Source: Gadus chalcogrammus (Eukaryota; Chordata; Actinopteri; Gadiformes; Gadidae). From it: DNA of 64,000 bases. This document shows positions 9,810 through 20,877 of the stretch, one piece after another. The stretch spans positions 28,993,681 to 29,057,680 of the forward strand of contig NC_079415.1 in NCBI RefSeq assembly GCF_026213295.1, read 5' to 3'. Below the pieces are notes generated by a model. That model was not told the origin of the DNA. It made no database searches and saw nothing but the letters and a program-made list of their open reading frames with translations. The translations under genes were made by a program, and so were the position numbers. The stretch's first letter is position 1, and every line of letters starts with the position of its first letter.

Positions 9810-10050
9810 GATTGTGAATCCTACTGAAGCAGGCTAAGGAACTCTTTTCTGGTGTTTTGGATTAATTAGCTGATTAGAATGTGACACTTTGAGCCTACAA
9901 TATCGAACCTTTTCACAATATTCTACTTCTCTGAGATTTTGAATTTAGGGTTTTCATAAATTGTAAGCAATAATCTTCAAATTTATAACAAAGGCTTGGA
10001 ATATCTCACTTTGCATATAATGAGTCTACATAATGTATTAGTATGACCTT

Positions 10051-10462
10051 TTAAGAAATACTTGGTTAAAAATAGAAATACCGATTCAACTTCTTCTTGC
10101 ATAAGTACAGAGCCTTTAAAGTTCAGGCTCTGAAATTAAGTATAAGTACTGTAACCCTGTAAAAGACGTCTCTGGCTCCACATGCATATATTTTATTAAA
10201 GCAAAATATAAATGATGCCAAAATAGACATCAACATGTGTTGCCTTGGCAGAAGCTGCTTCTCAAAATTCTGACTCTCATTTCTGTGTCCAATGTAATGT
10301 GAGAGCTCTAAATTCTACTAATAATTATTCATTTTTATGATCCCAGTACCTGAATTTCATAATGGAACAGTCTTTTTTCTAAAGTGCCAGTTCATTTTTC
10401 TGAAGTTCGAATCTCAAATCAATATCAATATTTAAAATGTACATACAGGTTGTTTTTTTTAG
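10051..10462. other. Intergenic, no gene seen
   Basis: AT-rich sequence with no coding or structural signal. It ends in a pyrimidine-rich acceptor (TTGTTTTTTTTAG) for the next exon. Confidence 0.4.
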
Positions 10463-10640
10463 CTACAATGACTCAGCCGATGTTCTCTTCCTGCTGCGGG
10501 ACCCTGCGGGGTGTAAATTCTGCGTAGATGAATGGAAGAAAACGTCCGATCACTGCCTCAAGTGCAGGGAAGACCTGCCCATGTATACAGAGGTAGCTGG
10601 ACTCTCTGCAGCACTGGACAGCTTGAAGTCCCTTCCATAA
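10463..10640 (+). pseudogene. RING-like terminal exon (possible fragment)
   Basis: After the acceptor at 10462 the frame reads NDSADVLFLLRDPAGCKFC, then VDEWKKTSDHCLKCREDLP, and stops at 10640. The two C-x2-C pairs (CKFC, CLKC) at RING-like spacing and the trailing CREDLP resemble the second half of a C3HC4 RING of an E3 ligase. The expected C-x-H ligands are absent (LRD instead). It is therefore a decayed or divergent last exon. The retroviral LTR begins only ~55 bases after the stop. No upstream exons were found in the window. Confidence 0.4.
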
Positions 10641-10698
10641 AGAACACTAGGCTAGCTTCCTGCATGTTGGTCGAGTTTTTTTTTTTGACGTTCTATCA

Positions 10699-11141
10699 TG
10701 TTCTTCAAGGAAAGAGGGGTCGAATCCAAAGGAATAGCTTTAAAGAGATACTTTATTTGTATAAAGTATTTTCGGTATGGTAAACTGATGCTCTGAAGTT
10801 AAGAGAGATTGAAGATGTGCCTTAGCACGTGCGAGAGTGTTCTCCTAGCTAATCCAAGACACTAACCCACCGATATCCTAGCTTAGCCTTGAGAGTTCTA
10901 CCTGTCTTCAAGATGTGGAGGCTTTCTTATGGACTCGGAGGACCGGAAGACTTGGAGAAAACCGGTGGGACGTAATCCTCGGTTTCCTCGCTTGGTCTGT
11001 GGTGCTGCCCTCTGTGGATAAAGTATCTATTGCAGCCTTCAGTAAGGCTCCCCTTGTGGCTATGTATGGTATTTACGGCTAATATGTTTGGTCTTCATTG
11101 AGTCTATGTGTGGGTAGCTTAGATTCTTAAAATACGTAACA
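10699..11141 (-). repeat. 3' LTR of the endogenous retrovirus
   Basis: 443 bases, TG...CA ends with a TGTT/AACA terminal inverted repeat. On the minus strand an AATAAA polyadenylation signal is at 10752-10757. Compared line by line I see no difference from the other LTR. The TATCA before TG is shared by both copies, so the true edge may lie up to four bases further out. Confidence 0.93.
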
Positions 11142-11142
11142 G

Positions 11143-11151
11143 TCCCTCCTT
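11143..11151 (-). promoter_or_regulatory. Polypurine tract (plus-strand primer)
   Basis: Minus strand reads AAGGAGGGA followed by CTGTTACG at the LTR edge, the expected site of second-strand priming by a retroviral reverse transcriptase. Confidence 0.75.
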
Positions 11152-12040
11152 GGTCATCTCAGATGACCATACAATAATATTTTAAATCATAAACACCATT
11201 TACCACACCGAAAACAGTCAAATTAGGATCAACACCATCTACCGTTGTGGAAAACTCTTGAATAGAGGGGAAAAACCACAACGGGCTCATAATACTGAAA
11301 TGGCATCCACCTTGTGGGTCTCATTGGAAATACAGGTCATTATTTAACAATACAACAATGAACATAAATCTTGTTATCATACAATCACATGGCCAAATAT
11401 CACACAAACAAAACTATTCATAGAAATCCTGAGCTAATACTTTTGGTTATGTGCTACAAGGCCATACAATTTTCATCATGTGTAAAAGTAAAGTAAAAAT
11501 TGGTAGACATAATACAATTTTAAAATTTCAAAATAATTGACAAGCTATCATGGATTTGGGGGGTTCAGGTGATCTTCGTGTATTGGTGCGCCGGTTCATG
11601 TGGGTGGTTTGGGCATAGATTTGGGGGGTTCAGGTGATCTTCGTGTTTTGGTGCGCCGGTTCATGTGGGTGGTTTTGGGCTTGTTATTATTGCAGTCATT
11701 GTTTTTTCTGTCGCCGTCTGGCCTGTAATTCATGAACCCAAGACTCGTCCCTCCTTGTCAAGGGCTCAACTCAGAGAGGTTACTCCTACATCATGGGAGC
11801 CTTCAAACAGGTTCTCCGTCGTTGTCGTGTCAGTAACAGGTGGCCTGTAAAACAATCGCCTCAAAGAAGATCAACTGTACCATTATTGATGCAGCGATTC
11901 AGAAATAACGAGTTGTACTCACAACCAAACAATACTATATAATAACAAGCACAACTCGTCTTGGTGGTTCAATAATTAATTATTCAAGTAAATCCAGGAT
12001 ATTGATTATCTTAGATACAGGTGCTACAAATGGTGGCATT
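11152..12040. other. Region between env and 3' LTR
   Basis: Non-coding. It contains a 65-bp tandem duplication (11553-11617 and 11618-11682, sharing TTCAGGTGATCTTCGTGT) and a second exact AAGGAGGGA at 11748-11756 on the minus strand. Confidence 0.6.
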
Positions 12041-14065
12041 TTATTCTATATATTGTAATTGGATAGGTTCAGGCTCCTCAGGTGGTATCTCATTCAAGTT
12101 CAACGGATTATATCTGATTCCTACGTAAGCATGAATATCACCTGGCACTTTTGTGGCGCCCAATGCTGTGGTGATCAGCCGATTCAGTAGCCCTCGTGCG
12201 CAGGGAATACAACAGCAGCCGACAACAATTAACACGGCTACTGCCATTATTCCCGCGATGAGTACTGACTGGATCATACCTCTCCACTTACCAAACAGGT
12301 TCTCCATCCATCCAGCTATTGGGTCACCAATACCGGAGTTCTCGGCCAACTCCAACTTGAGGGATTGCAGTCCAGCCAATGCCCTGGCCACGGACCCATC
12401 TGGTGCTGTGTTATTGGGGATAAATGTACAACATGTTGTCCCTATCATCCCGCACACCCCTCCTCGTTCTGCTAATAACATATCTAAAGCTAGCCTATTC
12501 TGATAGGTCATCCGGGAGGTGGCATCCAATTGTTCGGACAGTCCTTTGACTGCCTCTTCTGTAAAATTAACAAACCGTTGTTGATTATAGTATATGTAAT
12601 TTATCCAGTCAACATTTTTATTAATAGTAGACCACCAAAATAGAACTGATTCAAATCCTGCCGCTACCTGATTCCGGGCTTTATGTTCGTTGGGGACCCC
12701 TCGTGGTACTCCTATTGCGTCTATGTATATGTTTTTATCAAAACTACCCGGGACTGGTGCATACTCTCGTTTCCGACGGGTCAAGTCCGGGAGACCACCG
12801 TTGCTGGATAATGTGAGATCCATCACCGTCTTGCTATCGGGTAAAATGTAGATGGGCATTATTAACTGTATGATTGCGCATGTTCCTGAGAATTCAAAGG
12901 GGAGAACTCCCCTGAGGATCAGACCTCCACAGAACCACCATATATCACTACGGGCACGGGTCATATTGGACAACAATTTTATCTCTCTAGTGGTGTTACA
13001 AGAGTCAAGAGGAAATGATCCCACCTTTCTCCCTGTTCCCCTTCCTGTGATACAATGATAGTCCGGAGTTAAATTAACTTCAAATCTTGGGGGTAAAGAT
13101 CTAATCGGGGTCTGAGGATACATGTTATTTAGTCTGGATTTTATTGCAATTGTGCACCCTGGGATGTGGCCGTCCACGAATAATTCCAATAGACAAACAA
13201 AACCTTGCGGTGAATTATGCGGGGTGATTCTAGCGGGGGCTGTGGTCAAGGAGGGGCGGCCGGCGGCACAGATAATGCAGTTGGTCTTACCCTGGGCTCG
13301 GGCCGTGTAGTTCATCCATTTTAACCACATGTTCTGATCAAGCTCACCCGTCTTTACCTCCCAATATTCTTCGTGCGTCCCTCCATTTGGGTGCACTACC
13401 GGGGGTGGTGAGAGATGAGGCGCTCCTAAGGAATCATACGTCCCTCTAGATGGAAATTTATTGGGACCGCATGCAACTCCTGATAGATGGATAACTACCT
13501 TTAGGTCCTCCCCATAAGTATCCGCCCTTAACGTTAGAAAAACCAGGCCTTTGTCTGTCTTATGAGATCTGTTTTCGGGAATGAGTAAATCTGCCCTTAA
13601 CTTTATGAATATTGACTCTCCCTTGACTGCTAGACCATTATTGCTCCAGACTTCTTTATAGCCATATAATCTTCTGGTAAGGGAGATTCCCTTTTGGATT
13701 TCCTTGTAGTTGGACCTCAGGGGATAATAGCCCTCCTTGTACCCAGGATGGGTAAGCCACGATGTCTGAAACCACGCCTCGCAGGAATAATCTCTCATGT
13801 AGCTACCGTCTCGTCTGGTGCTTACGCACATGTACTTTTCTGCCTGGTAGACCCGGTCCTTCCTGGTCCCACAGGGCAGCATATCACAAAAATTCAGCTC
13901 AAAGATACTTTCTATCCCTCGACAGTACCTTAACGAGACCTGACCTGTTGTTGTTGGTGGTTTAGGCGGTGGGTACCTGGCGATGTTGTCTCCCGCTCCT
14001 TCTTGGAACAGGACTACCAGAAGGAATCCTACCAGGTACTTTCCCAAGGGCACGCTGTGGCCCAT
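12041..14065 (-). CDS. env: Endogenous retroviral envelope glycoprotein, open frame
   Basis: 674 codons, uninterrupted. The architecture is that of a gamma-type Env: signal peptide (~1-25), surface subunit with a C-x2-C motif at 263-266, a basic cleavage site RRKR at 430-433, then the transmembrane subunit with a heptad region, an immunosuppressive-domain-like helix (~523-537), the C-x6-C-C motif at 538-546, one membrane span (~598-620) and a ~50-residue tail. C-x2-C plus C-x6-C-C together point to the covalently joined gamma type. The start overlaps the end of the pol remnant by 104 bases in another frame, the normal retroviral layout. An intact env beside destroyed gag-pol may mean youth or retention by the host as a syncytin-like or restriction gene; the sequence cannot decide. 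A spliced transcript would use a leader donor near 18362. Confidence 0.93.
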   Translation of the reverse strand: MGHSVPLGKYLVGFLLVVLFQEGAGDNIARYPPPKPPTTTGQVSLRYCRGIESIFELNFCDMLPCGTRKDRVYQAEKYMCVSTRRDGSYMRDYSCEAWFQTSWLTHPGYKEGYYPLRSNYKEIQKGISLTRRLYGYKEVWSNNGLAVKGESIFIKLRADLLIPENRSHKTDKGLVFLTLRADTYGEDLKVVIHLSGVACGPNKFPSRGTYDSLGAPHLSPPPVVHPNGGTHEEYWEVKTGELDQNMWLKWMNYTARAQGKTNCIICAAGRPSLTTAPARITPHNSPQGFVCLLELFVDGHIPGCTIAIKSRLNNMYPQTPIRSLPPRFEVNLTPDYHCITGRGTGRKVGSFPLDSCNTTREIKLLSNMTRARSDIWWFCGGLILRGVLPFEFSGTCAIIQLIMPIYILPDSKTVMDLTLSSNGGLPDLTRRKREYAPVPGSFDKNIYIDAIGVPRGVPNEHKARNQVAAGFESVLFWWSTINKNVDWINYIYYNQQRFVNFTEEAVKGLSEQLDATSRMTYQNRLALDMLLAERGGVCGMIGTTCCTFIPNNTAPDGSVARALAGLQSLKLELAENSGIGDPIAGWMENLFGKWRGMIQSVLIAGIMAVAVLIVVGCCCIPCARGLLNRLITTALGATKVPGDIHAYVGIRYNPLNLNEIPPEEPEPIQLQYIE

Positions 14066-14375
14066 CGTCTTGGGATGAGGAGTGTTTGTCCTTGGCTTGG
14101 AGTGCAGCTAGGTCGGTCAGGGTCTCAGTCCACGATCTGCCAGGAGTATCTGCTTTGCGGCACCGGCTCAGGTGGTGCCACTGGGCCCCACGTCGGTCCT
14201 CTACAGAAACAGAAAAGGGTTTGGCCAAGAATACCTTGTATGGCCCCTTCCACCGGTCTTCTAGGTCTTTCGATGGTGTTTTTTCACCCAGATCCACTCG
14301 CCAGGTGTCACCGACGTTGGTGAAGGATTCTCTGGATCGGACGGCTTCTGGTCTGTGATCTGTCTTGCTACACAA
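13962..14375 (-). pseudogene. pol: Retroviral pol remnant, integrase C-terminus
   Basis: 138-codon frame containing DRWKGPYKVFLAKPFSV and, downstream, HHLSRCRKA, the SH3-like C-terminal DNA-binding domain typical of class I integrases (pattern RW.GPY.V.L, then H.S..K). It stops inside env at the usual overlap. Upstream of it I see neither the integrase catalytic core nor reverse transcriptase. Confidence 0.85.
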
Positions 14376-16337
14376 CTTTCAATCCTTGATTTAATATTCA
14401 CACTACATCCCTCCTTGCGCATTGCTTCAGCCATGCGCATTAAAATTAACCAATCCTAACCATTTCTTATTTTGGTATTTTGGACCTCGTCAGGTCTGTT
14501 GAACTATGCATTTCTACCGCTTGTCCTCAGGATCCTCTATTGGGGGGGACTCCTCTATTGGAGGTTATCCCAGAACTCTTCTAATAAGAATCCCCAGGCC
14601 TGGATAACCCCGGATTTCTGTGGACGAGCGGTATGCACGCTATGGACAACTTTAAAGGCTAACCGTTCATGATGTGGAGTCTAGCTATTTTAAGATCACT
14701 GTGTAACTGCCGTACAGGGATCTGGTTGATGCAAGACCTCTGGGTTGGTGCCCTTTTGTAGGCTTCTAGTTTCTGGAATCCGGCTTTCCTAATTGTCGAA
14801 TACAAGATAATGCATTCATATTGTGGTACGATATTATATCTATTGCAATCGCTCCAACGGAAGCAATAGTTGACCTTTGAACATTTCACGCAGTGTTTAT
14901 TCGTATGTAGTAGCTGATTATAGCAGAATTTAAGCCATGTACATTTAATATTCGCAAAAAACGTATTGTAATTGTGTCTACCGCAGTTGAGCTAACTCCC
15001 TCCTTGGGCACCGTTTAAAACCATGTGCACCATTTATTAATTCAACATATTATTCTAGCAGTTGAACCCCGTGTCTATTTGAACCAGCCTGGTTCTCTAC
15101 CTGTCTTGCTATACAAAACGCATGTATAATAGACAGAAGTGCTCAGCAACCTGAAAAAATAATTACTGTCAGTGTTTGGCATTCGTTCTTATACTGCCAT
15201 TTCCTGGAGAGAGAAAGAATTAAGATCAATGCAGAGAAGTAAAAAGATGAGTGTTTCGCAACTATAATGCTTGTGTTGCCACCTCCTAAAGAGAAAAGAG
15301 AATTAATATTTTATGCACAGAAGTAAAATGATGATGATGGGCAACTGATCGTTGCCTTCCTGATTAGAAAAGAGAATATTTGTAGTAATGTTAACGATTA
15401 AAATGATGAATGTCGGGCATCCATTACTGCTCGGGTTGCCAAGGCCTGACGAGAAAAGAGAACAAATTTATTACAAATGCAAGAGATCGGCTACTTGGAA
15501 AGTTGGGGGGACGTCTAGTTGGGACTAATAATAGTTATATACTTGTGGTACATTTGGAGATGTTGAGATGTAATTGGGAATAATCTCGTGTTAACGAGTA
15601 GGCGGCACTACCAAGAACTACAAATATGGCTGCGGTGCATACTACATACGTATCAGCCGACTACAGAAACTTCTGAGTTCTATCTGTCCGGCTGAACACT
15701 GTGGTACCTTATGGCATAAGGCTACCACTTAACCGCATTTTGCGCTCTCAGTACACTTTCTCCGCGCTGTGTGTACATGTATATATACATAGATAGTCCT
15801 ATATGTTCCTTGGATGATAAGGGGAACTACAAATAAAAGTTATCGTTAAAAATAGCGACACAGAGAGAGATGTGTCGTGGGAGAGGCTAGGGGGTGGTCT
15901 TTATGATGAGGGTTTAGAGGGAGGAAGATTGGTGGTGGGGGATGGGGTTCATTAAGACAGTGGAGGAGGAGATTGGAACTTTCGTTAATGTTCTTTTGGG
16001 CTCGATCTTCACAGAGACCGATAGTGGAGGACCTTACCTCGCACCCATAACCATGAACAATCGTTAACTACAAGTACTCAAAACGACGCCAGTGGGGCAT
16101 TAAAGACAAAGCTATTCTGTGGGGGGGGGTGGGAGATAGGGACTAAAGGATGGGGAAGGAATTTAAAGGGTGAGGGAGGGCCTACCTTTAGACAGGCAGG
16201 CAGACAGAGAGAAAGAGCGAGGAGTTGGGAGTTACAAGATTGTACAACGTTAATTGCTCTTCAATATTCCGTATTGAATCTGTGGAACAACCTTCCTGGT
16301 TGCCCAAAAGCAATATGTCTGTACAAACAAAGTGGAG

Positions 16338-16540
16338 AGAGAGTGAGTGAGTGAGTGAGTATCAAAGTGAGTGAGTGAGTGAGTGAGTGAGTGAGTGAGT
16401 GAGTGAGTGAGTGAGTGAGTGAGTGAGTGAGTGAGTGAGTGAGTGAGTGAGTGAGTGAGAGAGAGAGAGAGAGAGGGGAAGAGGAAGAGGGAGCGGGGGA
16501 GAGAGAGCGAGAGAGACAGTGAGTGAGAGAGAGAGAGAGA
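16338..16540 (+). repeat. (GTGA)n / (GA)n microsatellite
   Basis: Tetranucleotide GAGT run to 16458, then GA and GGGA runs; inside the provirus interior. Confidence 0.95.
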
Positions 16541-17294
16541 GGGGGAGGTTAGGTGGGGGTGGGGGTCGCGGCACAGGGGCTGCGAAGTACTAAGAGTGTT
16601 TGGGTTTTTCGGAATTCACAACTTATTTATCGATAAAGAAACTTTTCTTGATTTCTATCTGAACGACAAAAGGCTGTGATAACCTATTACTATATCCAAC
16701 ACTTGAATGACCAAGCACACACTATTCGCACGTCGTGCTGTGAGTGTACCCGTCAATAAACAGTATTCAATGGGATGGGGACAGGGATCTGCAACAGGAC
16801 CTGCGGAGAGGGTGGAGATAAGGTGGAGAAGTGAAAAAAAATAAAAAGGGGTGGGGGGCTTTTACTCCAGGACCTGCGGAGAGAGATGAAAGGGGTGTGA
16901 AGGGGGTATACAATAGGATGTGGGGACAAGGACAGAAGGGTGGGGAGGGGGGGGTGAGTTTACGATAGGATATGGGATATTGAGACAAAGGGATGGGGAG
17001 AGGGGGGTGAGTTTACGATAGGATATGGGATATTGGGATAAAAGGATGGGGAGGGGAGGGTGGTCTGACGACCGGATCTTTAGAGACAGGGACAGAAGGG
17101 TTTGGGGTTATCAAAGGGGTTTTCTAGGGTATGGGAGAAAAAGTACAACAACTATTCGAGTTGTTCCAGTCCTACCGGACTGCGCAACCAGGCCACAAGA
17201 TAGCACCGGCACCGAGAGATAGAGATCTGCTTTTGCCTAGGTCAGAGGTTATGCAGTCTTAACAAAGACTGACCATTCATCTCCTACCGACTTG

Positions 17295-17491
<197 letters not shown>

Positions 17492-18440
17492 TAGGATGTA
17501 ACACTTAAGTTGAGCCCCCCGTTGCTTTAGAGAAATGGCGTCTATTTCAAAAAAGGAGTTCGACTATAACGACTGATGGTATGAACAAAGGAACCGCACG
17601 TTTTCCAAGACGCGTGGTCCGCTTAAATCGTACACCACGTGTAACATCCAAAGGGCTGTAGAGACAAACTAGTTTTGACCCAGGTAGCTCTAGTCAAAAG
17701 CATGTATTGGATCTCTATAAGAAGTAAGAGATTCCTGCAAGTTTGTCCCCACGGCGGGTTAGCGAGGCGCTTGATAGCAGATGGGTTATTCCTGCGTAAG
17801 TCCACCTCTACGGCTGCGTTCTATACTAACCAAAATTGCACATTTAGATGTTACATGAACCGGGCTGTGAGGAATCAATTCGATTTGAATTCCTTGGCTA
17901 ACTACGGCCAAGCTTCCGGTTTAATATGCAACTAAGCTAGGTTAACGTTAAAGACCTGACCTTTCCTCACCCCGCCGTAAGAGTTCAGAAGTTTATGGTC
18001 GGTAATAAATATACCTTATGGTGCCCCGGTTTAACTTCGGCGCTACACCAAATAAATAACACATAACCACAGGTAATACGTCTCCCACGTTGGTACGGAC
18101 ATTTAGATCTAATCAGGATTGCATATAGTCTATCTACAAACCCATATAAAACACACTCCTAGCCCTTATACTTCGTGAGCTCGTTATTTAATTTCAATCT
18201 GTTAGTTTATTCTAGGCCGTTTGTAACCGGCTGTATGAATTTAAACCAGTCCGAGATTACACGTCCCCGCAGCCTGACGGATGCAGTACAAGCTATTCAC
18301 CTAATGTTACTAATCTAACTATACAGAGTTTAGTCATTGACAACAGGTTCTGTTTACCTTTGTTGTGGCGCCTGTAAGTAGCTTGTACTGCTTTCCGAAC
18401 GGCCTCGCGGTCGCCAGTCTCGGTCCGGACTTTCCACGAA

Positions 18441-18455
18441 CGTCGGGGTCAACCA
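18441..18455 (-). promoter_or_regulatory. Primer-binding-site-like sequence
   Basis: Minus strand reads TGGTTGACCCCGACG seven bases after the LTR CA. The 11-mer GACCCCGACGT matches the complement of the tRNA-Trp 3' end, with one extra T after TGGT. The tRNA assignment is tentative. Confidence 0.5.
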
Positions 18456-18462
18456 ATTATCA

Positions 18463-18905
18463 TGTTCTTCAAGGAAAGAGGGGTCGAATCCAAAGGAATA
18501 GCTTTAAAGAGATACTTTATTTGTATAAAGTATTTTCGGTATGGTAAACTGATGCTCTGAAGTTAAGAGAGATTGAAGATGTGCCTTAGCACGTGCGAGA
18601 GTGTTCTCCTAGCTAATCCAAGACACTAACCCACCGATATCCTAGCTTAGCCTTGAGAGTTCTACCTGTCTTCAAGATGTGGAGGCTTTCTTATGGACTC
18701 GGAGGACCGGAAGACTTGGAGAAAACCGGTGGGACGTAATCCTCGGTTTCCTCGCTTGGTCTGTGGTGCTGCCCTCTGTGGATAAAGTATCTATTGCAGC
18801 CTTCAGTAAGGCTCCCCTTGTGGCTATGTATGGTATTTACGGCTAATATGTTTGGTCTTCATTGAGTCTATGTGTGGGTAGCTTAGATTCTTAAAATACG
18901 TAACA
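18463..18905 (-). repeat. 5' LTR of the endogenous retrovirus
   Basis: 443 bases, same length and apparently same sequence as 10699-11141. The flank after it (GTTCT) matches the five bases before the other LTR. Confidence 0.93.
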
Positions 18906-18910
18906 GTTCT

Positions 18911-19677
18911 TATGATGTTCTAATGTTGCGTTGTTATTGTGTTGGACGGGTTAGATGTTCAGATGTTGGACACGGCAAAGGACTGCCGTGAAAAGATTAT
19001 TGGCAATTAATTCAGCCTCATGTCACTATTCAAATTCAAACATACTTGTGAGAATAGATGGCCCTTTTCTCTCGCATATTAACAGCCAAGTTAACGGTAA
19101 TACACTATGGGGGAGGTGGACATGTCTGCAAGGAAAAACAATCTACACAACAAAGTAGTCGATTGGCCTGGCCTTAGTATCAGACTCAATGGCTCCAGTA
19201 GGAATGCAAATGTGAACTAGCTTTATGGGGTCAGAACAGTCTCATTAATAATGAATGCACAGAGAAGGATTCACAAATGTATTTTCTACCCATGACACAA
19301 TTCTTTCATTTGTGAATAAAAAATACAATGTATCCTATCTCCTGCTTTGTCGACACCAAAGTTCAACATTAGAGACTTAGAAGGAGGTAACTGATAGGCA
19401 GCTAACTCATAGTGCAATTTAGACTTATAATAATTAATAAAAATGACCGTTATTCTGACAGGGCCTATTGTTTTCATCTAAGGAAACAGTAGCTTAGTAG
19501 CTCCGCTTGTGAAATGTTGGTCGTCCAATAATATTATTTCTCGAATATACACTTGGAGCAACACTACTACAACAACGTGAATTTGAACCATTTATTACAA
19601 GAAATATAAACAAAAATATGTATAAACCATGAAACTTATAGTTCCTCCTGAGGGTCGTCAGCTTCTTTGTGCCCGCA
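18911..19677. other. Retrovirus flank, no gene seen
   Basis: AT-rich. The first ~70 bases (ATGATGTTCTAATGTTGCG, TTAGATGTTC) resemble 21838-21910, so they belong to a repeat present twice here. Confidence 0.45.
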
Positions 19678-19819
19678 CTACTGGCCGTCTGGAGCTGGAT
19701 ATTTTAGTCGGATGGTCTGCACGACGCAAGTAGGTAGAACGACACGACAGCCTCGGCCCAATCTCTCGCCTTGCAGGACCCATTCCAGAAAGTCCCGGTA
19801 GGCTGTTAGGCGATATGGT
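19678..19819 (-). CDS. P2X7-like C-terminal domain exon (fragment)
   Basis: After acceptor TTGTTTTGTAG the minus strand reads PYRLTAYRDFLEWVLQGE, RLGRGCRVVLPTCVVQTIR, LKYPAPDGQ and then stops. This pattern (YR..AYR.F..W....LGRG.R.V.PSC.V..IR..FP.PDG) is the cytoplasmic C-terminal domain of P2X7 receptors, which in fish also occurs in a large family of P2X7-like genes without the channel. The exon is short and its upstream exons are not found, so it may be the last exon of a gene truncated by the neighbouring fold-back element, or a relic. Confidence 0.6.
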
Positions 19820-20877
19820 CTACAAAACAATGAGCACACAGATAGCGAAAAATGTTCTTTACCGTTCAAAAATATAAGTTGGTTTCTAACGATACAAAGA
19901 TTAATGAAAAGTGACCATTTAAACATGTTCAATAAAAGGATAATAGAACGGGGAAAGGTTACCGAGCAAGGTACGTTTTATTACTCTGTTTTCTGGGAAT
20001 AATTGACACAAGCAGAAACCAAAAACCAGCCGTTTTTTTCCCTTTTCGTTTTGTCCAAAAAAACGAAAATCCAAATTTCAGTTCGTTTATTCGTTTTTTG
20101 GTTCTTCTTACCAAAACGAGTTTACCACTCAATATCTGGTTTCCGCCGGTGGGCGGGTCCTCTTATTGGCTAGCGTGCTTCATTGCCCTGTGCTCTTCAT
20201 AATAAAAGTTCTTCCGTTTGAGAATGTCGACAAAAATATTACTGTATTATAGACACTAGCAGACACAGAGGACCACACCACCCACAGTCAAGACTGACAC
20301 GGCTTCAAATAACAATTCATAATCAATTGAAAATGAGAACTTATGAGGTTATGATGACTTCAGTGCAGTTGATGTTTAGCCACAGTTAATACATGCAGAG
20401 CAGACCTGCGAGCGCTGGCTGCTGATTTCCTCACAGCCTGAGAGCTATGAGGAATTCCGAATACAAGTGATCACAACACATTTCTGACAGCTGAAAATTG
20501 CGCATTTGTTGACCTTTATCCATTTAAAGTAAGCAAATATTTTTTTCTTGTTGAAAGATATTTTATATTGTTTTCATATTATTATTTACTGATGGTGTTT
20601 ACAGAATGCGAGTGCGTGTTATATTGAAAGTGAGGCTGAGTGTGCCTATGAATATAGGCTACAGTGAGTTTTTTAAGGTGCTGTACAAGCAAATCATATT
20701 GTCTACTCTGTACAGTGACAGGGCGTGTAAAGTAACCTACTTCATTCAATATCGAATATGCTACTGTAGCCTACACTATGTACAAATGGTTTTGCTCATG
20801 GCAGTTGTGACAGTCATTTTAACGTGTCAGCAGGCAAGCTTCACTCATTCCAGGATGCATTATGCGTTGTCCTATAG

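Larger units (their letters stand above)
8728..10050 (-). mobile_element. Tc1-like DNA transposon, inactive
   Basis: The minus strand carries a Tc1/mariner-type transposase in pieces. Residues at 9519-9809 form the N-terminal helix-turn-helix region (LTVVQKTIIDTLHKEGKPQK, then EVGCSPSAVSKHI). The 8935-9400 stretch is the C-terminal half on the same strand, broken by stops and shifts; its DNA reads like the end of fish Tc1 genes (CCCCATAGATTCTCTATGGG, GGTCAGGCGAGTTTGCTGG). The ends carry Tc1-type inverted-repeat sequence, but I cannot place the last bases or a TA duplication. A 91-bp tandem duplication lies at the left end. No intact transposase. Confidence 0.85.

Noticed and set aside
12153..14358. 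Plus-strand frames over env and pol
   Set aside because: Shadows of the minus-strand retroviral genes, with no recognisable protein.
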